This document shows positions 25,270-32,817 of a DNA stretch of 64,000 nucleotides, in pieces (the stretch's first letter is position 1; every line of letters begins with the position of its first letter). The position numbers and the translations under genes were made by a program. Below the pieces are notes generated by a model. The model made no database searches. It saw nothing but the letters and a program-made list of their open reading frames with translations, and had not been told where the DNA came from. Source of the DNA: Bog-756 sp963824645 (lineage in GTDB: Bacteria > Actinomycetota > Acidimicrobiia > Acidimicrobiales > RAAP-2); contig CAWGQC010000001.1 in the NCBI GenBank assembly GCA_963824645.1, positions 62,001-126,000 on the forward strand, written 5' to 3'.

Positions 25270-26198
25270 GGCGCTCCCCGGTCCGAGTGGTCGAAACCCA
25301 CCATGCGCACCTCGGTCTGCAGGTCCACCCCGCAACGGGCCGCCACCGTCTGGCGCACGTGGCCGATCAGACGGTGAACGTCGTCGGCCGCGCCGTCGGG
25401 GTCGGCCTGAATGAAGTTGGCGTGCTTGGGCGACACCTGGGCCGTGCCCATGCCGTAACCCTTCAGTCCGCAGCTGTCGATCAGCCGACCGGCCGCATCG
25501 TCGGGCGGATTGGTGAACACCGATCCGGCGTTGCTACCCCCGGCTGATTGGCCCGTCGCCATCGCACGATCTCGTCGATGGCCGCTTTGCCTTGGGCCGG
25601 GTCTCCGGGGGCCAGTTCGTGGACGGCGGCCACCACCACGTCGGTGGCGGCCACGTTGGCCCGCCGGTAGCCGAACCCGAGCCGGCCGGCGGGCCAGTCG
25701 TCGGCCTGACCGGAAGCCAGGTCGACGGTCCGGTAGGAGACGAGGGTGGCGGCCGTGTCGGCTCCGTGCCCCCCGGCGTTCATGGCCACCGCACCGCCCA
25801 CCGAGCCCGGCACCCCAACCGCCCATTCCAGACCGGTCAATCCGGCGGCCGCCGTTCGGCGGGCCAGCACGGGGAGGCTCAGCGCCCCTCCGGCCCGCAC
25901 CGTGTGTCCGGCCATCGACAGGTCTTCGAACCCGGACCCCAACATGACCACCAACCCGGCGAAGCCCCGGTCGGACACCAACAGATTGGAGCCGCCGACC
26001 CACCACCAGCACCGGGACCCGCAGGCCGGACAGGGCCGCAGCCACGCCCACCAGCTCCTCTTCGTCGTCGGGCTCCACGAACAGAGCGGCGGGGCCCCCG
26101 ACCCGGTAGGTCGTCAAAGCGCCCAGCGGATGATGGCGTCGGACCCGTGGGCCCAGCGCCTCGTTCAGCGCCGCCAGGTCGTCGGTACGGGTACTCAC
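25266..26198 (-). CDS. murB: UDP-N-acetylenolpyruvoylglucosamine reductase (two compensating frameshifts)
   Basis: The FAD enzyme that completes UDP-MurNAc. The N-terminus HHPLGALTTYRVGGPAALFV and the C-terminal NAGSVFTNP and ISPKHANFI-type region (SPKHANFIQADPDG) are in one frame. The FAD-binding middle (VSDRGFAGLVVMLGSGFEDL, GLEWAVGVPGSVGGAVAMNAG) is in another. Shifts fall near 25990, where GGTCGGCGGC should read GGTGGCGGC for GGGSN, and near 25548, where a run of five G is one short. Both are homopolymer or GC-rich sites. The start is a GTG after GAAAGGT, seven bases past the murC stop. Confidence 0.93.
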   Translation of the reverse strand: MSTRTDDLAALNEALGPRVRRHHPLGALTTYRVGGPAALFVEPDDEEELVGVAAALSGLRVPVLVVGRRLQSVGVRPGLRRVGGHVGVRVRRPVDGRTHGAGRRGAEPPRAGPPNGGRRIDRSGMGGWGAGLGGRCGGHERRGARSRHGRHPRLLPDRRPGFRSGRRLARRPARVRLPAGQRGRHRRGGGRRPRTGPRRPGPRQSGHRRDRAMATGQSAGGSNAGSVFTNPPDDAAGRLIDSCGLKGYGMGTAQVSPKHANFIQADPDGAADDVHRLIGHVRQTVAARCGVDLQTEVRMVGFDHSDRGAP

Positions 26199-26205
26199 CT
26201 TTCGC

Positions 26206-27606
26206 TCACCAGCTCGGGTCGGCCATAAGTTCGTCGGGGAGGGCGGTGAGGTCGCCGGCGCCCAGGGTCAGGCAGAGGTCTCCCTCCTCCAGGATGTCGG
26301 ACACCGTACGGCACAGCTCGCGGCGACCGGGGGCGTAGTGGACGGGAACCTGCGGCGAGGAGCGACGGATGGCCTCGACCACCAGTTCGCCGGTCACACC
26401 GGGCACCGGGGGCTCCCCGGCCCCGTAGACATCGGTGACCACCACCAGGTCGGTGTCGCCGAAAGCTCGGCCGAACTGGGCGGCCAGCTCCGCCGTCCGG
26501 CTGTACCGATGGGGCTGGAACACGGTCACCACCCGTCGCCAGTCGCCGTGGCGGGCGGCGCCGAGCACGGCCACCACCTCGCCGGGAAGGTGGGCGTAGT
26601 CGTCGACAAAGGTCACGCCGTGGGCCGTCCCCCGGAACTCGAAGCGGCGGGCCACCCCGGCAAACCGGGCCAGAGCCCGCGACGCCACGTCGAAGGAACC
26701 TCCGGCGGCCAGGGAGGCCACCGTGGCCAGCGCCGCATTCCTGGCGTTGTGGGCGCCGGGGACGGGAACGGCCAACCGGCCCAGCTCGGTCCCTGCCGGT
26801 CCCACCAGGGCGAAGGACACGGAACTGCGGGCCAGGGTCAGGTCCACCACCCGGTACGTGCACTCCGGCGACGTCCCGACGATGTCGGCCCCGGCGGCCC
26901 TTCCGATGGACGCGGCCACCGGGTCGTCCCCGCCCACCACCCGGTGCTGGTGGGCTCCGGCCACAAAATCCTCGAAGGCACGGCGGAGGGCGGCGAAGGA
27001 CCCGTAGTGATCCAGATGGTCGGCTTCGATGTTGGTGACCACGGCGATGTCGACGTCCAGGGACAGGAATGTGCCGTCGCTCTCGTCGGCCTCCACCACC
27101 AGCAGGTCGCCGTCGTCCCACACGGCGTTGGTCCCGATCTCGTTGACATCGCCGCCGATGAGAAAGGAGGGCGACAGTCCCCCGTCGACCAGCGCCAGAG
27201 CCAACATGGAGGCGGTGGTGGTCTTTCCGTGGGTGCCGGCCACCGCCACGCAGCGCTTCATGGCGGCCACGGCCGCGAGGACCTCGGCTCGGGTCAGGAC
27301 GGTGATGCCCCGTCGTCGGGCCTCGGTCAGTTCCGGATTGTCGGCGGCCACGGCCGGGGAGGCGGTGACCAGGTCGGCGGCGCCGATGTTGGCGCCACCG
27401 TGGCCGATGACGACCGGCACGCCGGCGCGGGACAGACGCTCGGTGACGGCCGAGGCCCGAAGATCGCTGCCCGTGACGGTGTGGCCCATGGCGTGGAGGA
27501 CGGTGGCGATGGCACTCATACCGGCCCCGCCGATGCCGATCACATGAACGGTGCGCCGCTCTCCCCCGGCGCCCAGGGGTCCGCCGGGAGCGGCGGCCGC
27601 ACTCAC
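26206..27606 (-). CDS. murC: UDP-N-acetylmuramate--L-alanine ligase
   Basis: A 466-residue Mur ligase that adds L-alanine to UDP-MurNAc. The N-terminal dinucleotide-like motif is VHVIGIGGAGMSAIA, the ATP P-loop VAVAGTHGKTTTASML, the carboxylated-lysine region and ligands VVEADESDGTFL and NIEADHLDHYGSF, then the C-terminal domain with VFQPHRYSRTAEL and DVYGAGE. It is complete and in frame, marking the upstream edge of the frameshift-rich stretch. The start is a GTG overlapping the murG stop (GTGA). Confidence 0.96.
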   Translation of the reverse strand: MSAAAAPGGPLGAGGERRTVHVIGIGGAGMSAIATVLHAMGHTVTGSDLRASAVTERLSRAGVPVVIGHGGANIGAADLVTASPAVAADNPELTEARRRGITVLTRAEVLAAVAAMKRCVAVAGTHGKTTTASMLALALVDGGLSPSFLIGGDVNEIGTNAVWDDGDLLVVEADESDGTFLSLDVDIAVVTNIEADHLDHYGSFAALRRAFEDFVAGAHQHRVVGGDDPVAASIGRAAGADIVGTSPECTYRVVDLTLARSSVSFALVGPAGTELGRLAVPVPGAHNARNAALATVASLAAGGSFDVASRALARFAGVARRFEFRGTAHGVTFVDDYAHLPGEVVAVLGAARHGDWRRVVTVFQPHRYSRTAELAAQFGRAFGDTDLVVVTDVYGAGEPPVPGVTGELVVEAIRRSSPQVPVHYAPGRRELCRTVSDILEEGDLCLTLGAGDLTALPDELMADPSW

Positions 27607-28754
27607 CGCCGGCTCCCGGTCAGGGGCCGGGCGTAGGTCTCCACCACGGCGGCGCCGGCCGCTGCCGCGTCAGGACGACCGAGGTCCGCCGCCGCCCTCC
27701 CCATCGAGGCCAGCGCGTCGGGATCGTCCAGCAGCCGGTCGATGGTCGGGCCGAGGGAGTCGGGCCGGCAATCGGCGTCCGGCACCAGAACGGCGGCTCC
27801 GGCCCTGGCCAGCACGCGGGCGTTGGCCGTCTGATGGTCCCCCGGGGCTCCCGGTAGCGGCACCAGCACCGAGGGGACGCCGGCCACGGCCAACTCGGCC
27901 ACCGTCATGGCTCCGGCCCGGCACACCATGAGGTCGGCGGCGCTGTAGACCAGGTCCATCCGCTCCTCGTAGGGAACCCGTACCGTGGCCAGCCCGGTTT
28001 CGGCCTCGAGCGGGTGGTCCGAAGCCGAACACTGGGCCCAGTCCCTTCGCCCCACGATGTGGTAGATCGAGAGGTCGTCACGGCTCCGCCATGCTGCCTC
28101 CAACCCCAGCGCCGCCTGGTTGATCCGCCGGGCCCCGAGCGATCCTCCGAAGAAGGCCACGGTGGCCCGATCTTCGGGCAGTCCCAGATCCCGGCGGGCC
28201 CGGCGTCGGTCCTCGGGCCGACGACGGACGGCGGCGATGAGCGGTCGTACCGGGGTCCCGGTCACCACGGCCCGGGGCAGGGGCGTGCCCTCCCATCCGA
28301 CGGCACTGGCCCGGGCGAACCGACCCAGCAGGCGGTTGGCGGCGCCGGGGACGGCGTCCACGTTCACCAACACCAGGGGGACCCCGAGGACCACGGCGGC
28401 CACCGAGGCGGGAAGGCTGGCGTAACCGCCCACCGACACGACCACCTGGGGGTGGGCCCGGGCCACCAGGGCCAGGGCCTCCACTGCGGCCAGGCCCAGC
28501 CCGGCCACGGCCCCGCAATTGACGCCCAGGTCGGCGGGGCGCAGGCTGCGGACGATGCCCCGTCCGGGGAGGAGGGTGAAGGGGAACCCCCGGCCCCTGA
28601 GGGTGTCTTCGTCCTGGCCCCGTCGGGATCCCACGAACTCGATGGTGTCCCGCCCGTGACCGGCCTCGGCCAGAGCCTCGGCGATGGCCAGAGCGGGCTG
28701 GAGGTGACCGGCCGTCCCACCCCCGGCCACCAGCGCGTACCGCCGGTCGCTCAC
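27603..28754 (-). CDS. murG: UDP-GlcNAc--lipid I GlcNAc transferase
   Basis: A 383-residue GT-B glycosyltransferase that converts lipid I to lipid II on the cytoplasmic membrane face. The N-terminal G-loop is VAGGGTAGHLQPALAIAEAL, the second loop VVSVGGYASLPASVAAV, and the C-terminal donor site shows FFGGSLGARRINQAAL, VCRAGAMTVAELAVAGVPSV and LPGAPGDHQTANA. In most MurG proteins this last motif is PFxxxxxxHQ, here PLPGAPGDHQ. The GTG start overlaps the ftsW stop (GTGA). A much longer open frame continues upstream but is antisense-like shadow over ftsW. Confidence 0.95.
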   Translation of the reverse strand: MSDRRYALVAGGGTAGHLQPALAIAEALAEAGHGRDTIEFVGSRRGQDEDTLRGRGFPFTLLPGRGIVRSLRPADLGVNCGAVAGLGLAAVEALALVARAHPQVVVSVGGYASLPASVAAVVLGVPLVLVNVDAVPGAANRLLGRFARASAVGWEGTPLPRAVVTGTPVRPLIAAVRRRPEDRRRARRDLGLPEDRATVAFFGGSLGARRINQAALGLEAAWRSRDDLSIYHIVGRRDWAQCSASDHPLEAETGLATVRVPYEERMDLVYSAADLMVCRAGAMTVAELAVAGVPSVLVPLPGAPGDHQTANARVLARAGAAVLVPDADCRPDSLGPTIDRLLDDPDALASMGRAAADLGRPDAAAAGAAVVETYARPLTGSRR

Positions 28755-30022
28755 CGGCGGGACGGTCGTCGGCGGGGAGCCCCGGCATGGGGCGCCACCC
28801 GCTCCTGCGAGGCGATGTTGATGAGGATGCCGGCGGCGGCCATGGTGATGATGAGGGACGTACCGCCGAAGGAGATGAAGGGCAGGGGGATCCCGGTCAC
28901 CGGCAGCACGCCGATCACCGCGCCGATGTTGATGACGGCCTGGCTGGTGATCCAGGTGGTGATGCCCACCGCCATCAGACTGCCGAACCGGTCGGGGGCC
29001 CGGGTGGCCGCCCGCAGTCCGAACCAGGCCAGGGCGAAGAACAACGAGAGCAACACGACCGCCCCCACCAGTCCCAGCTCTTCGCCCACCACCGAGAAGA
29101 TGAAGTCGGTATGGGCGTTGGGCAGCGTTCCCCACTTCTCCCGGCCACCGCCGAGGCCCAGGCCGAAGATATGGCCCGACCCCAGCCCGATGAGGGACTG
29201 CCAGACCTGGTAGCCGGTTCCCGATTTGTTGGCCCCCGGATTGAGGAACGAGAGGATCCGGTCGCGCCGGTAGGGGTCGGCCAACCCCACCACCAGGGCC
29301 AGCACGGCGAATCCCCCCACGATCTTCATGATCGGCATCATGGGCACACCCCCCATGAACAGGATGCCGAAGGCGATGCAGCACAGCACCAGTGCCGTTC
29401 CCATATCGGGCTGCTTGAGGATGAGCAGGCCCGAGATGGCGAGGACGGCCAGTACCGGGGCGATCACCATCTTCGGATCGGCCGTGCAGTGGGCCCGACG
29501 GGTCAGGAGGTCGGCCGCGAAAACGACCAGGGCCAGCTTCATGATCTCGGACGGTTGGAGCTGGAGGATCCCGAACCCGATCCAGCGGGACGAACCTCCC
29601 GCCGATACACCGATGTGGGGCATGAGAACCACCACCAGGAGGCCGAGCGACCCCACCAGCAGCGGTCCACGGATCTTGCGCCAGGTGCGGTAGTTCATGC
29701 GGGCCGCCACCAACAGCGCACAGGCGCCCACGGCCATGTAGAGGGCCTGGCGGATGAAAATGGCCCAGGGCGACCCGTAGAGACCGAGCGAGATGACCGG
29801 CGAGGCCGAGCCCACCATGATGAGGCCGAAGACGCACAGGACGCCGACCACCAGGGCCAGGGCGCGGGATGTACTGATCCGCGACGGGCGGGGGGCGCGG
29901 TCCGGACGGGTCCGGGTGGAAAGGGGGGTGACGGTGGCCGTCGCGGCCGACCGGGAGGGGCGGGGTCGGGTCGGGGTCCGGCCCACCCGGGGGGCGGTGG
30001 CGGTGGAGGAACGCTCAGCCAT
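28751..30022 (-). CDS. ftsW: SEDS peptidoglycan polymerase FtsW
   Basis: A 423-residue SEDS-family glycosyltransferase that polymerises lipid II at the septum with FtsI. A basic, threonine/arginine-rich cytoplasmic N-terminus of about 45 residues precedes about ten membrane segments. Signatures are GSSRWIGFGILQLQPSEIMK, LKQPDMGTALVL, GGGREKWGTLPNAHTDFIFSV and the C-terminal GIPLPFISFGGTS. The ATG at 30022 has GGAGCGG upstream. In the usual gene order murD would lie between mraY and this gene; here only a 254-base gap does. Confidence 0.95.
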   Translation of the reverse strand: MAERSSTATAPRVGRTPTRPRPSRSAATATVTPLSTRTRPDRAPRPSRISTSRALALVVGVLCVFGLIMVGSASPVISLGLYGSPWAIFIRQALYMAVGACALLVAARMNYRTWRKIRGPLLVGSLGLLVVVLMPHIGVSAGGSSRWIGFGILQLQPSEIMKLALVVFAADLLTRRAHCTADPKMVIAPVLAVLAISGLLILKQPDMGTALVLCCIAFGILFMGGVPMMPIMKIVGGFAVLALVVGLADPYRRDRILSFLNPGANKSGTGYQVWQSLIGLGSGHIFGLGLGGGREKWGTLPNAHTDFIFSVVGEELGLVGAVVLLSLFFALAWFGLRAATRAPDRFGSLMAVGITTWITSQAVINIGAVIGVLPVTGIPLPFISFGGTSLIITMAAAGILINIASQERVAPHAGAPRRRPSRR

Positions 30023-30276
30023 GAACTTCCGCTCCCGTTCCTGCCTCCGGCCCGGGGGCCGACCGACTGACCGGTGTCCCGACGGTGCCGTCCATGACCA
30101 AAGCCTTGTCCACCCGGCGGCCCGGGTGGTGGAACCTTCCGGCCGAGCGGTCCTCCGACGAGCCGACCGGCCTCGGCCCGATGCCATCGGCCCGGCGGGG
30201 CCCGGGGTCGGCCCGGTGGGGCCACCTTCCACCGCTCATGACAGACCCCGCTCGTCTCATGTCCGACTCCGCTCTC
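30023..30276. other. Gap between mraY and ftsW where murD is expected
   Basis: This 254-base interval is far too short for murD (about 1.35 kb). None of the three minus-strand frames shows MurD motifs such as the P-loop GTNGK or the C-terminal catalytic region. A weak inverted repeat CCGATG/CATCGG lies within it. It carries the ftsW ribosome-binding region; I saw no promoter or RNA gene. Confidence 0.6.
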
Positions 30277-31311
30277 TCACGTGAGCTTGCTCACCGACAG
30301 GAAATCGCCGTAGAAGATGCCCAGGCCGAGGGCGGCGAAAAGCCCGGCCAGTATCCAGAACCGCACGATCACCGTCGTCTCCGGCCACCCCATCAGTTCG
30401 AAGTGGTGGTGGAGCGGTGCCATCAGGAAGACCCGACGGTGGAAGACCCGGAAGCTGATGACCTGGATGACCACCGACAGGGTCACGATGACGAACAGCC
30501 CGCCGATGATCACCAGCAGTAAAGCGAGGTTCATCAGCAGGCACAGAGCAGCCAGCCCCGAGCCGATGGCCAGCGATCCGGTGTCCCCCATGAAGATCCG
30601 GGCCGGGGCCGCGTTCCACCACAGGAAGCCGAGGCACGCGCCGGCCAGGGCCACCGAAGCCAGGGCCAGATCGAGGGCGTTGGCTACGTGGTAGATGGCA
30701 AAATGGCGGTACTGCCAGTAGCCGATGATGGCCAGGCAGGCGAAACAGAAGGTGGAGGAGCCGGCGGCCAGGCCGTCGAGGCCGTCGGTCAGGTTGACGG
30801 CGTTGGCCGAGGCGGCGATGACCACCGTGGCCCACACCACCCACAATCCGGTGCCCATGTGGAAACCGATCGAGTCGTAGCGGGTGAAGGACAGCGTGGT
30901 TCCGGCGTGGGCCCAGTACACGGCCAGTAGAGAGAAGAGCACGCCCAGACCGACCTGGGCGCCGAACTTGGCTCGCTTGTTCAGACCCAGACTCCTCCGG
31001 TTGCGGACCTTGGTCCAGTCGTCGGCGAAGCCGATCAGGGCCGCCCCCACCAGGGCCAGCATGATCAGCGCCCCCGATCGCGAGAAGGTCACCCCGGGTA
31101 CGGCATGGGCCACCAGATAGCCGATGACGACGGCGGCCACGATCCCGATACCCCCCATGGTCGGCGTACCGGCTTTGGCCACGTGGACCTGGGGACCGTC
31201 CTCCCGTATCTGCTGACCGATGTTGTGCTTGATCAACCACCGGATGAGCACCGGCGTGGACAGGACGGCCACCCACAGAGCCACCCCGCCGGAGGTCATG
31301 AGGGAGATCAC
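30277..31311 (-). CDS. mraY: Phospho-MurNAc-pentapeptide translocase
   Basis: A 344-residue polytopic membrane enzyme that makes lipid I from UDP-MurNAc-pentapeptide and undecaprenyl phosphate. Signatures are GTPTMGGIGIV, the aspartate pair in LIGFADDWTKV, NAVNLTDGLDGLAAGSS, IFMGDTGSLAIG and the histidine triad MAPLHHHFELMGW. The GTG start overlaps the murE stop (GTGA). In most clusters murF precedes mraY and murD follows it; neither is here. Confidence 0.96.
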   Translation of the reverse strand: MISLMTSGGVALWVAVLSTPVLIRWLIKHNIGQQIREDGPQVHVAKAGTPTMGGIGIVAAVVIGYLVAHAVPGVTFSRSGALIMLALVGAALIGFADDWTKVRNRRSLGLNKRAKFGAQVGLGVLFSLLAVYWAHAGTTLSFTRYDSIGFHMGTGLWVVWATVVIAASANAVNLTDGLDGLAAGSSTFCFACLAIIGYWQYRHFAIYHVANALDLALASVALAGACLGFLWWNAAPARIFMGDTGSLAIGSGLAALCLLMNLALLLVIIGGLFVIVTLSVVIQVISFRVFHRRVFLMAPLHHHFELMGWPETTVIVRFWILAGLFAALGLGIFYGDFLSVSKLT

Positions 31312-32804
31312 CGGACCCCACCGCCCCGGCTGTGGGCCCTACCGGTACCGATCCCCTGCCCGGCCAGGGCCCGGCGGGCCTGGACCCGGTCGTCGAAGGG
31401 AACCATCCGGTCGGCCAGCTGCTGGCCGACTTCGTGACCCTTGCCGGCAATGATGATGATGTCGCCCGTGCCGGCTCGACCGATGGCCGTGGCGATGGCC
31501 TCGGCCCGGTCGGGCTCGACCACCACCTCGGCGGTCGGCCCGGCTCCGGCCCGGACCTGGTCGATGATGGCCACCGGGTCTTCCGAGCGAGGGTTGTCCG
31601 ACGTGAGGACGACCAGGTCGGCGCCCTCGGCCCCGGCTTCTCCCATGGCCGCCCGCTTCCCCCGGTCACGATCGCCCCCCGCACCGAACACAGCGATGAC
31701 ACGGCCCGACCGGGCCAGGTGGCGCGCCGCGGCCAGGGCCACCGTCAAACCGGCGGGGGTATGGGCGTAGTCGACCACCACGGCGAATGGGGGGCCGGGC
31801 CAGACCACCTCCATCCGCCCCGGAACCGGTGAGGCTGCCGCCAGTCCCTCGGCCACCCGGTCCCCATCGATGCCCAGGGCTTGGCCCACCGCCGCCGCCA
31901 CCAGGGCGTTGTCCACGTTGAACAGCCCCGACAGGGGCAGCGTGACCGGTCGGTCCCGCCACCGGAAGGAGGACGAACCGATGGACAGGGTGATGTCGGT
32001 GGCCTCGGATCGTTGCACCGTCACCACCCGTTCGGTCGTCGCCCGCTCCGCCATCTGACGGCCCCAGGGTTCGTCGATGGGGATGACCGCCGTCCTGCTT
32101 CTCCCCTTGGCGAAGAGGCGGGCCTTGGTGGCGAAGTACTCCTCCATGGTGCCGTGGTGATCCAGGTGATCGCGGCTCAGGTTGGTGAAGGCGGCGACGT
32201 CGAAGACCATCCCGTCCACCCGGTTCTGAGCCAGACCGTGGGAGGAGACCTCCATGGCCACGGCCCGTCGGCCTTCGTCCCGGAACCCGGCCAACAGGCC
32301 CTGGGTCACCGGGCTCTCGGGCGTCGTCCGCTCGCCGCCCAGGGTTCCGATGATGCCGGTCGGATAACCGGCCGTCTCCAGGATCGAGGCCACCAGGTGG
32401 GTCACCGTGGTCTTGCCGTTGGTGCCGGTGACCCCCACCATGGTCATGGCCCGGGCCGGATGGCCGAAGAAGGTCGCCGCCACGTGGGCCATGGCCGTCC
32501 GTATCGAGCCGGGGGCTACCTGCACCTGGGGCACATCGAGGTCCAAGGGGTGCTCGCACAAAAGACACGAGGCGCCCTGAGCCACGGCCTGGGCGGCAAA
32601 GCGATGCCCGTCGGCCCGGGCCCCGGGCACGCAGCAGAAGAGCGACCCCTCGCCTACCCGCCGGCTGTCGAACTCGACACCTCGGACTTCGGTGACCGCC
32701 GGATCGCCGCGTACACCGACGACGTCGATGTCGTGGATCAGAAGGGTCATCAGCACAGGTGGGTGTTCCGGAAGCTCCAGAGGGGGTACGGGGGTCAGGG
32801 CCAC
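31308..32804 (-). CDS. murE: UDP-MurNAc-L-Ala-D-Glu--mDAP ligase
   Basis: A 498-residue Mur ligase that adds the third stem-peptide residue. The P-loop is GVTGTNGKTTVTHLV, the carbamylated-lysine region KARLFAKGR, and the amino-acid specificity motif DNPR appears in LTSDNPRSEDP, which selects meso-diaminopimelate rather than lysine. That agrees with the dap genes at 45–62 kb. The first about 15 residues before MTLLIHDIDVVG may not be translated: the GTG at 32804 and an ATG about 18 codons later are both possible. Normal MurE length rules out a MurE–MurF fusion. Confidence 0.94.
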   Translation of the reverse strand: MALTPVPPLELPEHPPVLMTLLIHDIDVVGVRGDPAVTEVRGVEFDSRRVGEGSLFCCVPGARADGHRFAAQAVAQGASCLLCEHPLDLDVPQVQVAPGSIRTAMAHVAATFFGHPARAMTMVGVTGTNGKTTVTHLVASILETAGYPTGIIGTLGGERTTPESPVTQGLLAGFRDEGRRAVAMEVSSHGLAQNRVDGMVFDVAAFTNLSRDHLDHHGTMEEYFATKARLFAKGRSRTAVIPIDEPWGRQMAERATTERVVTVQRSEATDITLSIGSSSFRWRDRPVTLPLSGLFNVDNALVAAAVGQALGIDGDRVAEGLAAASPVPGRMEVVWPGPPFAVVVDYAHTPAGLTVALAAARHLARSGRVIAVFGAGGDRDRGKRAAMGEAGAEGADLVVLTSDNPRSEDPVAIIDQVRAGAGPTAEVVVEPDRAEAIATAIGRAGTGDIIIIAGKGHEVGQQLADRMVPFDDRVQARRALAGQGIGTGRAHSRGGGVR

Positions 32805-32817
32805 GGCCGGCGCTCAC

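Noticed and set aside
30023..30276. A decayed murD
   Set aside because: No MurD motif or recognisable C-terminal domain in any frame, and the interval is less than a fifth of the gene's size.
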